A stretch of 64,000 nucleotides of DNA from Piromyces finnis. Its lineage: Eukaryota > Neocallimastigomycota > Neocallimastigomycetes > Neocallimastigales > Neocallimastigaceae. Below, piece by piece: positions 14,931 to 28,807 of this stretch. The position numbers and the translations under genes were made by a program. Below the pieces are notes generated by a model. That model ran no database searches, had not been told where the DNA came from, and worked only from the letters and a program-made list of their open reading frames with translations. The stretch's first letter is position 1. Every line of letters begins with the position of its first letter. The stretch is taken from positions 248,001 to 312,000 of the forward strand of contig MCFH01000007.1 of NCBI GenBank assembly GCA_002104945.1. The letters are read 5' to 3'.

Positions 14931-15300
14931 ATTATTATATATATATTAAAATATTACTATATTATTTAAAATAGATTTACCATTTCAATGATAATAAATA
15001 ATAAATAATAATAATAAATAAATAATAAATAAATAATAATAAATAATAAATAAATAATAATAAATAATAAATAAATAATAATAAATAATAAATAAATAAT
15101 GTATGAATGATAAATAAATAATTATTAGAAGTCGTCATTAATGTAATTATGGCAACTTTACTACTATAATATATTTTTTATGATAAAGAACGTTATATTT
15201 TATTAGAGAGTTACAACTATTTATGTATTACGAATTTAACTTATGAACATCAATATAATTATTTTTAAATAATATTTTGAAAATTTTAATTGTTAAAACG
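14931..15300. repeat. ATAA/ATAAATAA minisatellite and AT-rich spacer
   Basis: Downstream of the ankyrin gene, 14990-15125 is a tandem array built from AATAATAAATAAATA-like units. The rest up to 15300 is plain AT-rich sequence with no feature recognised. Confidence 0.75.
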
Positions 15301-15329
15301 TTGAAACTAGTATAAAAATTACTATTGCT

Positions 15330-15690
15330 ATTATTGTTGTTATACATATAATTATTATTGGTAATATTATTAGTAGGACTATTTGAATGATTTTACTAAG
15401 ATAATTGAATATTCAGATTAGATGATTGTAATTTTAATACAGATATCATTAAATTATAAATATTCAGTTAATGCTGCATACTTAAATTACCACTTTTGCA
15501 ACATAGACATAGACAATAATTAGGACAAACTAAATCAACTAATTTAGTAGCTTTAATAACCCTAACATCCAGTTTGTATTTTTCAATAACTAGTAGTAAG
15601 CATAGTAAAAAATATCTAGGTGCACGTAACATAATTTAACAAAATCTTTATTACTATATTATATTTTTAGCATAAATATATCTTAATTGA
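15330..15690 (-). mobile_element. Old, decayed LINE fragment
   Basis: A degraded minus-strand match to the LINE zinc-finger region. The block at 15496-15580 parallels the intact copy around 33840-33930: GCAACATAGACATAGACAATAATTAGGACAAACT-like order, then AATTTAGTAGCTTTAATAACCC. Weaker similarity continues to about 15690 and possibly 15850. It is far more diverged than the other copies, so it is an older insertion. No termini or target duplication could be set. Confidence 0.6.
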
Positions 15691-15946
15691 GAATTTCTTA
15701 AATATCATGTAAAAAATTGAATTTAATATTTAAAATCATTATTCAAATATAATAATTATATTTAATTTAGAATGTGGTTTGTAACTGAATTTTAACCATT
15801 TACAATGACTACAAAGAATAAGAATAGGTCTAAATAAGTGTGCATGTTTTAATTTAGTAATTTTTTCTTTCCATTTCAAATATACAAAAAATTCCTATTC
15901 CCTAGTTAATTGCTGGAGCTTTTTCATGAGTTATTTTCAATTTTGA

Positions 15947-15951
<5 letters not shown>

Positions 15952-15983
<32 letters not shown>

Positions 15984-17000
15984 GGCATCAAATATTTAAA
16001 ACTTTATTATTAATTTAATTAAAATTATAATACATGTAATAAAAAAAATTAAAAATAAAAAATAAAAATAAAAAAAATATGTTTAAATAAACACAAATGA
16101 ATAAAAATTGGGTATAATGTATTCTAGTAATTTTAATTAAAATAAGAAAGCCACTATTATACTAAAGTATAATAATTGTATTTGACTTCCAATGGGACAC
16201 CGAGTCAAAGATCAAAATTTTATCATGGGACAAAATTATGATCTCCATTGGTTGCGCTGGCCCTCCTGGCCTGTCTTACTGTTTCTTCAACATTGACGCT
16301 CTTGGATGTTGCTTCAAACCTTTTGAACATTGACCATTGCTGGCCAATATCAAAAGGCATGATTTTGGTTAGAAGTTCCGCGGTTACCGTCAAGAATGGT
16401 GTTCCTTCATTAGTACCAGATTGAATCTGACACTTGCAAAGTTCTTTCCATTCCCTTGAATTGTAATTGATATTGTTAAAACTTCTTCCCCCAAAAAGGA
16501 ATTTAAATATTTTACTGCACACACTAGAATAATCATACATATTAATATTCACCGGATTATTAGAACTATTACTATTATTAACTAAATTACTATCTAAATT
16601 AGAATTATTATCTTCACTATTGCTATCATTACTAATATCATTACTAATATTATTATTTCTATTACTACTATTGTTATTATTACTATTGTTATCATTACTA
16701 TTGTTACTATTATTATTAATGTTATTACTATCTCTACTGATATTAACATTTTCATTATTATTGATAGGACTGTTGGAATTACGTTGACTGAAAAAATTTA
16801 GTAGCTGGACTATGGAATCATAATGTTTAATACGGATATCTCTAAATGTTGGACAATCTAATAACCAATGTTTAATACTTTGAACACCACACTTGCAACA
16901 TGGACAGTAGTTAGGACAAACTGGATCAACAAATTTAGCAGCTTTGATGTAATTGACAAGGTATGAGATAATACAATTTGAGTTTTTCCATTTGTTAAAA
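15952..17000 (-). mobile_element. LINE 3' fragment with internal deletion
   Basis: A minus-strand LINE copy with an intact 3' end (T run 15952-15980, then the 3' UTR and the conserved C-terminal coding region, readable at 16223-16552). Its C-terminal protein sequence is nearly identical to the intact copy's end (one Phe/Leu difference noted), so the copy is young or was recently exchanged. Near 16945 about 260 bases corresponding to 33600-33860 of the intact copy are missing. The similarity stops at ~17000. The part from 16572 rightwards lies inside the left arm of the large inverted repeat, and the same internal deletion recurs in the right arm. Confidence 0.88.
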
Positions 17001-17439
17001 TATTAAATTGTGTTATATTATTTTTCATTTTGAAATTTTTTTCCTTTAAAATTTTTTAATTTTATGGATAATGTATAAAAAACTATTAATTTTAATTCAT
17101 TTTAAATTAATAATATATGATTGTACGTTGAATATTAAATTTTTTATATAAAATACACCATAATCACACCATACATAGAATCTATCTCATAATTAATTTT
17201 GGGAACTATATAATATTTTAAATATTTTTATTTTATTTTTGATTTATTTTAATATTTTTTGATATAAATTATAATATTACAATTTATAATTTTTATATAA
17301 AATTATATTTATTATTTAAATTTATATTTAAATTTTAAATAATACCTTATAATTTTATAATTTTACTCTATAATAAATTAATTTTTTTATTTCTTTGTTT
17401 TTTTTATATAACTTATTAAATTATATATAATTTAATTGC
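17001..17439. other. GH3 copy 2 downstream flank
   Basis: AT-rich 3' flank lying between the LINE fragment and the GH3 stop codon. It is duplicated in inverted form at 28371-28810. No gene is seen. Confidence 0.7.
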
Positions 17440-19755
17440 TTAGTAAAGCTTGTAAGCTCTCTTTCTAAGAGCTTCAGTTTCTTCTTCATCAGCACTGTCT
17501 TCGTTGTCATCAGCATCAACTTCAGCATCAACTTCAACTTCTTCATCAGCACTGTCTTCATTGTCACCAGCATCAATATCAGCATCAACTTCATTTTCGG
17601 ATTCACATTCACCGTTAGCTAAAACAGAGGTACTAAGTGGTAAATCTCTAGCGTTAGAACCAGCGTAGATAGTGTATTTACCTTCTTCTGGCTTAACGTA
17701 TTCCATAGCATCAACATCAAAGTATGAAAGATCGTGGTTATCAATGAAGATGGTAACTTCTTGGCTTTCTCCTGGTTGTAACATAACCTTGTCGAATCCC
17801 TTGAAGACACGAGCTGGATGGTCCTTAACAACTTCTGGGAAGGAAAGGAAAATCATTGGAACTGCAGCACCAGCAACATCACCAGTGTTGGTGACTGTTA
17901 AAGTGACGTAGAGACCATCATCTTCCATATCTCCTTCTAAGTTTTCGTATTTGAAGTCGGTGTAGGATAAACCGTAACCGAATGGGAAGGTTGGTTCAAT
18001 ACCTTGCTTGTCGAACCAACGGTAACCAACGAAAAGACCTTCGTTATAGTCGTAGACAGTCATCTTTTCACCACCATCTGGGTATTCTGGTTCGTACTTA
18101 ACATCAGCTGGGTAATCTTCACGTGGAGCCCAAGTGTATGGTAAGTGACCAGATGGGTTGACATCTCCGAATAAAACATCAGCAATAGCATGTCCAGTTT
18201 CTTGACCTGGCATACCGGCAAAGACAACACCCTTAACCTTGTCTAAGAATGGAACATTGACTGGTCCTGGAGCGTGAATAACAACAATGGTGTTTTCATT
18301 AACTGAGGCAACAGCATCAATTAATTCGTTACCACCGTGCCATAAATCTAAGTTAAGACGATCACCAGCGTTACCTTCAACAGTAATGTATTCTTCACCA
18401 GAATCGGCTTGAACAAAGACAATGGCTAAATCAGCGTCCTTGGCAGCTTCAGCACCTCCTTCGGCATCATCTTCACCGTAACTAACTACTTCAATGTTGT
18501 CTTGCTTAGCTCTTTCAGTAAGAGCTGAAAGTGGATCAATAATGTACTTGAAATCAGTAGTACCTGAACCCCAACCAAGAGCAAGAGTACCATCGGAACA
18601 CTTCATATCTTCACAGAACTTGGTTGGCATGGAATCCTTACCAATAACGGCAATCTTGTTGACGCCCTTAATTGGAAGAATGGCTTCGGCGTTCTTTAAT
18701 AAAACGTTACTGTCAGCACCAACCTTTCTGTTGAGAGCAATGTTTTCTTCGGTAAGAGTATCAACGTATAAGTTGACGTCTGGGAAGTTTTCCATTTGAC
18801 CGGCCTTGTATAAGGTACGGATGATACGTAATGCGGCATCATCTAATCTTTCTTGTGGGAAAATTCCGGCATCAATGCATTCTTGAATGTGTTCACCCCA
18901 GAAACTGTCACCAATGTAATCTGGACCCCAGTACTTACCACCTGGCATGTTCATATCCATACCAGCCTTGAAACTCTTTTCAACATCGAAAATTGACCAC
19001 CAGTCGGAAACAACGGCTCCTTGGAATCCAAGCTTGCCCTTTAAGTACTTGGTTAAAAGTCTTTCGTTTTGGACGGAGTAGGTACCGTTAATGGCGTTAT
19101 AGGATGACATAACAGCGTTAGATTCACCGTCAATAACAGCACGGTAGAATGGTTCCATGTAGACTTCCCATAAGGCTTGTTCTGGAATGTTGGAGGTGGA
19201 GGATCCACGATTGTTTTCTTGGTCATTACCAATGAAGTGCTTGGAAGTAGCAACAACACCTTGTGATTGAATACCCTTAACTACTTCAAGACCACATTGT
19301 GCAACATAGAATGGATCTTCACCAAAACTTTCCCAAATTCTACCTGAGGCTGGTGCACGTTGAATACCCATAGCTGGACCAAGTGCAAAGTTAATACCTC
19401 TTTGGTAGAATTCGTTACCTTGGGCTTCACCAACCTTACGAAGTAAGGTTCTATCAAAGGTGGCAGCTGTGTTAATAGAGGCTTGCCATGAGGTGGCTGT
19501 ACCCTTACCAAATCTAACACCAGCTGGTCCATCTTGAAGGCAAATACCCTTGAATCCCTTTCTTTCAATTGGATCAATGGAACCAACACAAACACCTTGC
19601 ATGTTTTCTCTACCAGTGGTAAGTGTGATTTTTTCTTCATTAGTTAAATCAGCAACCCATTCTCTGGCTTTAGCGTCGGCTTCTTCCCAAGTCATAGCAA
19701 GGGTCTTAGAAGCGCAAAGAAGAGCAACAGTGGATAAAACAGTATTGAATTTCAT
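17440..19755 (-). CDS. Secreted GH3 beta-glucosidase, copy 2 (left arm)
   Basis: An intronless 771-residue family 3 beta-glucosidase. Signal peptide MKFNTVLSTVALLCASKTLA; nucleophile motif GFQGAVVSDWW with Asp251; SGEEYITVEGNAGDR loop near 452-466; C-terminal fibronectin-III-like domain; and an acidic tail containing DNEDSADEE twice and ending RKRAYKLY. The protein is identical residue for residue to copy 3 at 26055-28370 and clearly diverged from copy 1 (5867-8134), although the first ~80 residues and several internal blocks are shared with copy 1 almost unchanged. It acts extracellularly on cellobiose. No introns, dockerin or carbohydrate-binding module. An uncertainty is whether both arms are really present in the genome or one is an assembly artefact; the diverged 5' flanks argue that both are real. 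Confidence 0.95.
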   Translation of the reverse strand: MKFNTVLSTVALLCASKTLAMTWEEADAKAREWVADLTNEEKITLTTGRENMQGVCVGSIDPIERKGFKGICLQDGPAGVRFGKGTATSWQASINTAATFDRTLLRKVGEAQGNEFYQRGINFALGPAMGIQRAPASGRIWESFGEDPFYVAQCGLEVVKGIQSQGVVATSKHFIGNDQENNRGSSTSNIPEQALWEVYMEPFYRAVIDGESNAVMSSYNAINGTYSVQNERLLTKYLKGKLGFQGAVVSDWWSIFDVEKSFKAGMDMNMPGGKYWGPDYIGDSFWGEHIQECIDAGIFPQERLDDAALRIIRTLYKAGQMENFPDVNLYVDTLTEENIALNRKVGADSNVLLKNAEAILPIKGVNKIAVIGKDSMPTKFCEDMKCSDGTLALGWGSGTTDFKYIIDPLSALTERAKQDNIEVVSYGEDDAEGGAEAAKDADLAIVFVQADSGEEYITVEGNAGDRLNLDLWHGGNELIDAVASVNENTIVVIHAPGPVNVPFLDKVKGVVFAGMPGQETGHAIADVLFGDVNPSGHLPYTWAPREDYPADVKYEPEYPDGGEKMTVYDYNEGLFVGYRWFDKQGIEPTFPFGYGLSYTDFKYENLEGDMEDDGLYVTLTVTNTGDVAGAAVPMIFLSFPEVVKDHPARVFKGFDKVMLQPGESQEVTIFIDNHDLSYFDVDAMEYVKPEEGKYTIYAGSNARDLPLSTSVLANGECESENEVDADIDAGDNEDSADEEVEVDAEVDADDNEDSADEEETEALRKRAYKLY

Positions 19756-19985
19756 TTTGATTTTTTTTTATTATTTCTATTTTATTTTTATAATTTATTA
19801 ATTTTATTTATTTGATTTTTTTATTGTTTTTTATTTTATTTATTTTATAAGATTTATTGATGTTTTTTAGTTATATCAAATAACAAAAACGTATTTTTTT
19901 ATTAATAGTATATTAAATATTAAATTATTTTGGATAAGAAAAAATTAATATAAATATAAATATATATTTATAATTTTTTTTGAAG

Positions 19986-22550
<2,565 letters not shown>

Positions 22551-22555
22551 GAAAA

Positions 22556-23043
22556 CTTTCAAAAAAAAATCTTTATTTTTAAACTACCAAGTTCATTTCA
22601 CCTATTTACTAGAGTAACCCTCATTCCTCTCTATAATACTCATAATAAGTAAATGGAACATTGCAGTAGTTGTTGCTTGATCTATTGGATCATATGCAGC
22701 AAAGTTGTATAATTAAAATGTGTGTAAAGACTGAAAATTCAATATGTACGACCAGGAGGGTCATGATTAACTAATAATAGGATGTTGTCTATATTTCTCT
22801 AAAAATCCCTATTAGGCTTATGTTTTTGACCCATTAATCTATTTCACCATATATTATTAATATTCTAATTTGAAATTTACCATGTATATTTGACCTTCAC
22901 ATATTAGCAATATGAGTATCATTATCATAATAGTAAATTAGAATCATGCTTAATTCTTTTTTGAAATATCATAACTCAACCTCTAGCAAAACACATTGAG
23001 AAACCTATAGATATTGATATCTATAAGATTCAACCAGAAGTAT
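22556..23043 (-). mobile_element. Decayed SINE-like copy with internal inversion
   Basis: Diverged minus-strand copy of the element at 23392-24115. The 3' end (ACTACCAAGTTCATTTCACC), the middle (TTCTAATTTGAAATTTACCATGTA, 22863 on) and the 5' end (CAACCAGAAG at ~23031) are all on the minus strand. By contrast the block at about 22640-22800, containing GACCAGGAGGGTCATG, runs in the plus direction relative to the family, so an internal piece of ~150 bases appears inverted. It is much older than the copies at 10 and 23.4 kb. Confidence 0.65.
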
Positions 23044-23391
23044 TATTATTTATTTTAACTAAATAGAACTAACTAATTGTTTTAATATTTATAACTGGAA
23101 TATTATATAAATTACAATGTAAAGAATGAAAAATATTTCGTTTTTTTTTTTTATATTAAATATCAAAACTAAACTTATTATTTAAAGGTAATTTTTATTA
23201 TTCAATTAGCAATCATATTTATTATTCAAACTTATAATAAATGATATTAAAAAAAATCTATTAAAATATTATAGTATAATTATTACAAAAAAAAGGTATT
23301 TAGAATTTCTTAATCCTTTATCAATATTTTTAGGAATTTAAATTTCTTATTTTTTTTTTGAATTAGTTATGTGTATTCATATGATAGTATA

Positions 23392-24115
23392 CATAACACT
23401 ATTAGTGTAACGGTGTCGGCGCTCGTAATACCCCAAGAACGTGTCCTTAACAATCCTTCTTTGGGAGCCGGACTTCATACAATTCAAAGCATCCTCATCT
23501 TCCCTCAGATATTGGAAACGATATTAATCCTTTCATGTGGATAACAAATGGGATGTCGTTCCAGTTTTTATCCTGGTTGTTAAGGCGTTTCCTTAGCATA
23601 AATAAGGCTTCTGGTTCGACCCCGCAGATGTCAGTGCCTGTGGATTTTCCCACTGGGTTTGCCATGGGTTGGGTTATGATATTCAGGTAAGTATAAATGA
23701 ACTTTCTAATTTACTACTATGATAATAACACTCGTCTAGCCGGCCTGAGAGGGTCTAGTGTACATGGTACATTCCAAATTAGAACTTAATAAGTGGTGAC
23801 TTAGGCTATGCCAAAAACACATAATATTCCTTAATCAATTTAAGTGTAAACATTAGGGGGCGGTTGACACGTGATCAAATTGACTATAAAAGGCTTAGCA
23901 TTGTAGTTGTGAAATATCGTACAACGACATGCATCTAATGTACATGGATTAAGTGAGCGTCGAAGCTGAAGAAACAGTATGACAGACCAGGAGGGTTACA
24001 ACCACCTAGCAATAGGAATGAGCCAACGTTTCTCTAAGAACCACCATTGGAGCTAACTCTGATCGATGGGAGAAATGCACTCGGAAGTTAAAAAAAAAAA
24101 AAAAAAAAAAAAAAA
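23392..24115 (+). mobile_element. SINE-like retroelement, longest copy, poly-A tail
   Basis: About 724 bases, much richer in GC than its surroundings, ending in an A run (24090-24115). It is flanked by the 9-base direct repeat GATAGTATA at 23383-23391 and 24119-24127, which sets approximate limits. Close to the 5' end TAGTGTAACGG (23403-23413) fits a tRNA-type box A exactly, and TGTCGGCGCTCG after it looks like a tRNA D-arm/anticodon stem. The best box B (GGTTCGACCCC, 23613-23623) is ~200 bases away, unusually far; a weaker candidate, ATTCAAAGC, lies near 23480. Bases 23959-23995 match LINE 34551-34587 at 32 of 37 positions. No long reading frame. The reading as a tRNA-derived SINE is inference; a truncated relative of a second LINE family is the alternative. 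Confidence 0.7.
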
Positions 24116-24159
24116 TGGGATAGTATATGAAATTACAAATTGCCCTATTGGTTGAAACA

Positions 24160-24270
24160 AACTTTACTTACTTATGTATATATCCTAATCCATAAGGTAT
24201 AATTATTGGACAAAATCCCTGTAGATATGTACGGATATCTGTGTTGAACCAGAAGTTTAAAGTTTTATGT
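24160..24270 (-). mobile_element. Fragment of a decayed SINE-like copy
   Basis: Right after the younger element, a weak minus-strand match to the family's 5' region: ACTTACTTATGTATATATCC, then ATCCCTGTAGATATG..ATCTG and TTGAACCAGAAG. It corresponds to about 10498-10582 in the copy at 10 kb. It may be the remains of an older element beside which the young one inserted. Confidence 0.5.
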
Positions 24271-25786
24271 ATATTTATTTCTTATATAACTTATTTTTAA
24301 TAAAAAATTTTTAAATTTTTGATGTTTGAAAAAATTTAATAAAATTAAAAAATGGAGAATTAATAACAAATAATTTATGCAATTAAAATACATTGTAGAA
24401 TAATTATATTGTTATTAATAGCTAGTATATGAGGATTACTTAATTATCTTATTTTACTAATTCATATGCTCTTAATTTAACGAATTAAAAAAAATATACA
24501 TACTTGATATATATGAATAGTATCGAGTAAGTATATTTTTTTTAATTAATATTTTTAATGTAAAAAGTATTAAGAAAATATAATTTTATAAATGTCTTTA
24601 AACATTTTAGTGATAAAATTAATTTATAACCCTTTATAAAACAATTATAAAAAGGAAATTTTCTTTCATTAATTATTTAATTTCTTAATTCATCGAGGAT
24701 AATTAAGAAATTAAATTAAAACAAAATTTAATATATTCAGCAATAATATAAAGAAAATATTATTACATAATAATATTATGTAGCCATTAAAAATAATAGG
24801 ATAAAACCCAATTCAATATAACAAATTATAAGTTTTAATAATATCAAGAAAACTTTTTATAAATGTATCCATTATTTATAATATTAATAAAATTTCTATT
24901 TCATTTATTTAATATAATTAAGATTCATTTGCAAATTAATAATATATTCCATATTATATAAAAAAGTTTTTATTTTTTTAAGATTTTTATTTAAATAAAT
25001 GTATCCATAAATATTATTTTTTTTCATTTAAATGAAATAATGAAATTAATATTTTTTTTAATTTAATGTTTCAACATAATTTAAATGTTTATATTTTTTA
25101 GTAAATAAACTCCGTTATATTAAAATTAATTTATATTCGAATTTTGATTTGCAAATCAATTGACAAATAGAATAGATTAAAAATTTATAGTTAATAAAAT
25201 TAGAGTGAAGATCATATATCTAATCATTATAATATAATATTAATAATAGTCAACAGTAAATGTAATTATTATTTAAAATAAATAAATAAAGCAAATAAAT
25301 ATAATAATATGAAAAAAAAAATCATTTGACTTTTTTAAAATTTTTTTATATTAAATATGAATTACCAATAAATTTCTTTTTTTTTAATATATTATATATT
25401 AAAAATAGTGCTATATATAATTATTAAACTTTTTTCCCATAAACATTTTTATTTAAATGTAACTTACCCAAAATATTGTAAGTATTATAACAATACTAAT
25501 TTATTATATATAAATTTATATAGAAAAAGAATAATCCTATATCTGACAAATAAAAATAGTCAAATATTTTATCCAACTAAAACTATTAATTTTAGTGAAT
25601 AAAATTACTGTCTTTACAAATAAGATTAAATTAAAAAAAATATGTAAACCATTTTTATACAAAAATGGTATATATTAAATTAATAAATGAATTAAATCGA
25701 ATAGATTATAATTAATTTAAATTAATAGAAAAAAAAATTAATATATAAAACATAAAATATCGCTATTACCTTTTTTTTTTTTAAAA
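24271..25786. other. AT-rich spacer, right part
   Basis: About 1.5 kb of AT-rich sequence up to the right arm of the inverted repeat. A frame at 25408-25602 lacks an ATG and has no coding bias. Nothing else was recognised. Confidence 0.6.
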
Positions 25787-26054
25787 AAAAATTATAAATA
25801 TATATTTATATTTATATTCATAAAGTTTTTTTTCTAATATAAAATAATTGATATTATTATATATCATTAATTTAATAAGCTTTTTTGTTATTTGATATAA
25901 CAGAAAAATTAAGAAAGAATTAAAGAATTAAAAATTCATATAAAAAACATCAATAAATCTTATAAAATAAATAAAATAAAAAACAATAAAAAAATCAAAT
26001 AAATAAAATTAATAAATTATAAAAATAAAATAGAAATAATAAAAAAAAATCAAA

Positions 26055-28370
26055 ATGAAATTCAATACTGTTTTATCCACTGTTGCTCTTCTTTGCGCTT
26101 CTAAGACCCTTGCTATGACTTGGGAAGAAGCCGACGCTAAAGCCAGAGAATGGGTTGCTGATTTAACTAATGAAGAAAAAATCACACTTACCACTGGTAG
26201 AGAAAACATGCAAGGTGTTTGTGTTGGTTCCATTGATCCAATTGAAAGAAAGGGATTCAAGGGTATTTGCCTTCAAGATGGACCAGCTGGTGTTAGATTT
26301 GGTAAGGGTACAGCCACCTCATGGCAAGCCTCTATTAACACAGCTGCCACCTTTGATAGAACCTTACTTCGTAAGGTTGGTGAAGCCCAAGGTAACGAAT
26401 TCTACCAAAGAGGTATTAACTTTGCACTTGGTCCAGCTATGGGTATTCAACGTGCACCAGCCTCAGGTAGAATTTGGGAAAGTTTTGGTGAAGATCCATT
26501 CTATGTTGCACAATGTGGTCTTGAAGTAGTTAAGGGTATTCAATCACAAGGTGTTGTTGCTACTTCCAAGCACTTCATTGGTAATGACCAAGAAAACAAT
26601 CGTGGATCCTCCACCTCCAACATTCCAGAACAAGCCTTATGGGAAGTCTACATGGAACCATTCTACCGTGCTGTTATTGACGGTGAATCTAACGCTGTTA
26701 TGTCATCCTATAACGCCATTAACGGTACCTACTCCGTCCAAAACGAAAGACTTTTAACCAAGTACTTAAAGGGCAAGCTTGGATTCCAAGGAGCCGTTGT
26801 TTCCGACTGGTGGTCAATTTTCGATGTTGAAAAGAGTTTCAAGGCTGGTATGGATATGAACATGCCAGGTGGTAAGTACTGGGGTCCAGATTACATTGGT
26901 GACAGTTTCTGGGGTGAACACATTCAAGAATGCATTGATGCCGGAATTTTCCCACAAGAAAGATTAGATGATGCCGCATTACGTATCATCCGTACCTTAT
27001 ACAAGGCCGGTCAAATGGAAAACTTCCCAGACGTCAACTTATACGTTGATACTCTTACCGAAGAAAACATTGCTCTCAACAGAAAGGTTGGTGCTGACAG
27101 TAACGTTTTATTAAAGAACGCCGAAGCCATTCTTCCAATTAAGGGCGTCAACAAGATTGCCGTTATTGGTAAGGATTCCATGCCAACCAAGTTCTGTGAA
27201 GATATGAAGTGTTCCGATGGTACTCTTGCTCTTGGTTGGGGTTCAGGTACTACTGATTTCAAGTACATTATTGATCCACTTTCAGCTCTTACTGAAAGAG
27301 CTAAGCAAGACAACATTGAAGTAGTTAGTTACGGTGAAGATGATGCCGAAGGAGGTGCTGAAGCTGCCAAGGACGCTGATTTAGCCATTGTCTTTGTTCA
27401 AGCCGATTCTGGTGAAGAATACATTACTGTTGAAGGTAACGCTGGTGATCGTCTTAACTTAGATTTATGGCACGGTGGTAACGAATTAATTGATGCTGTT
27501 GCCTCAGTTAATGAAAACACCATTGTTGTTATTCACGCTCCAGGACCAGTCAATGTTCCATTCTTAGACAAGGTTAAGGGTGTTGTCTTTGCCGGTATGC
27601 CAGGTCAAGAAACTGGACATGCTATTGCTGATGTTTTATTCGGAGATGTCAACCCATCTGGTCACTTACCATACACTTGGGCTCCACGTGAAGATTACCC
27701 AGCTGATGTTAAGTACGAACCAGAATACCCAGATGGTGGTGAAAAGATGACTGTCTACGACTATAACGAAGGTCTTTTCGTTGGTTACCGTTGGTTCGAC
27801 AAGCAAGGTATTGAACCAACCTTCCCATTCGGTTACGGTTTATCCTACACCGACTTCAAATACGAAAACTTAGAAGGAGATATGGAAGATGATGGTCTCT
27901 ACGTCACTTTAACAGTCACCAACACTGGTGATGTTGCTGGTGCTGCAGTTCCAATGATTTTCCTTTCCTTCCCAGAAGTTGTTAAGGACCATCCAGCTCG
28001 TGTCTTCAAGGGATTCGACAAGGTTATGTTACAACCAGGAGAAAGCCAAGAAGTTACCATCTTCATTGATAACCACGATCTTTCATACTTTGATGTTGAT
28101 GCTATGGAATACGTTAAGCCAGAAGAAGGTAAATACACTATCTACGCTGGTTCTAACGCTAGAGATTTACCACTTAGTACCTCTGTTTTAGCTAACGGTG
28201 AATGTGAATCCGAAAATGAAGTTGATGCTGATATTGATGCTGGTGACAATGAAGACAGTGCTGATGAAGAAGTTGAAGTTGATGCTGAAGTTGATGCTGA
28301 TGACAACGAAGACAGTGCTGATGAAGAAGAAACTGAAGCTCTTAGAAAGAGAGCTTACAAGCTTTACTAA
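26055..28370 (+). CDS. Secreted GH3 beta-glucosidase, copy 3 (right arm)
   Basis: Intronless, 771 residues, identical in protein sequence to copy 2 at 17440-19755: signal peptide 1-20, nucleophile Asp251 in VVSDWW, alpha/beta-sandwich domain with the GEEYITVEG loop, fibronectin-III-like domain and acidic tail with two DNEDSADEE units. The two coding regions show no difference in the portions I compared base by base. The 5' flank matches copy 2 for ~110 bases and then diverges, so the two genes may differ in expression. The adjoining LINE fragment downstream is shared with copy 2. Confidence 0.95.
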   Translation: MKFNTVLSTVALLCASKTLAMTWEEADAKAREWVADLTNEEKITLTTGRENMQGVCVGSIDPIERKGFKGICLQDGPAGVRFGKGTATSWQASINTAATFDRTLLRKVGEAQGNEFYQRGINFALGPAMGIQRAPASGRIWESFGEDPFYVAQCGLEVVKGIQSQGVVATSKHFIGNDQENNRGSSTSNIPEQALWEVYMEPFYRAVIDGESNAVMSSYNAINGTYSVQNERLLTKYLKGKLGFQGAVVSDWWSIFDVEKSFKAGMDMNMPGGKYWGPDYIGDSFWGEHIQECIDAGIFPQERLDDAALRIIRTLYKAGQMENFPDVNLYVDTLTEENIALNRKVGADSNVLLKNAEAILPIKGVNKIAVIGKDSMPTKFCEDMKCSDGTLALGWGSGTTDFKYIIDPLSALTERAKQDNIEVVSYGEDDAEGGAEAAKDADLAIVFVQADSGEEYITVEGNAGDRLNLDLWHGGNELIDAVASVNENTIVVIHAPGPVNVPFLDKVKGVVFAGMPGQETGHAIADVLFGDVNPSGHLPYTWAPREDYPADVKYEPEYPDGGEKMTVYDYNEGLFVGYRWFDKQGIEPTFPFGYGLSYTDFKYENLEGDMEDDGLYVTLTVTNTGDVAGAAVPMIFLSFPEVVKDHPARVFKGFDKVMLQPGESQEVTIFIDNHDLSYFDVDAMEYVKPEEGKYTIYAGSNARDLPLSTSVLANGECESENEVDADIDAGDNEDSADEEVEVDAEVDADDNEDSADEEETEALRKRAYKLY

Positions 28371-28807
28371 GCAATTAAATTATATATAATTTAATAAGTT
28401 ATATAAAAAAAACAAAGAAATAAAAAAATTAATTTATTATAGAGTAAAATTATAAAATTATAAGGTATTATTTAAAATTTAAATATAAATTTAAATAATA
28501 AATATAATTTTATATAAAAATTATAAATTGTAATATTATAATTTATATCAAAAAATATTAAAATAAATCAAAAATAAAATAAAAATATTTAAAATATTAT
28601 ATAGTTCCCAAAATTAATTATGAGATAGATTCTATGTATGGTGTGATTATGGTGTATTTTATATAAAAAATTTAATATTCAACGTACAATCATATATTAT
28701 TAATTTAAAATGAATTAAAATTAATAGTTTTTTATACATTATCCATAAAATTAAAAAATTTTAAAGGAAAAAAATTTCAAAATGAAAAATAATATAACAC
28801 AATTTAA
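28371..28807. other. GH3 copy 3 downstream flank
   Basis: AT-rich 3' flank, the mirror image of 17001-17439. No gene is seen. Confidence 0.7.

Larger units (their letters stand above)
16572..19985 (-). repeat. Large inverted repeat, left arm
   Basis: This segment is the reverse complement of 25787-29236. The arm carries part of a LINE fragment, ~430 bases of 3' flank and GH3 copy 2 with its 5' flank. From 16572 to ~19865 the arms are nearly identical, with small microsatellite differences near 16640-16720. From ~19865 to ~19985 they are alignable but diverged, with a ~40-base insertion in the other arm near 25905-25945. Outside these limits similarity is lost. Confidence 0.88.

Noticed and set aside
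23403-23480. A true tRNA gene at the 5' end of the SINE-like element
   Set aside because: Box A fits, but no acceptor-stem pairing or properly spaced T-arm could be found.
25408-25602. 64-codon frame in the spacer
   Set aside because: No ATG and no coding signal.
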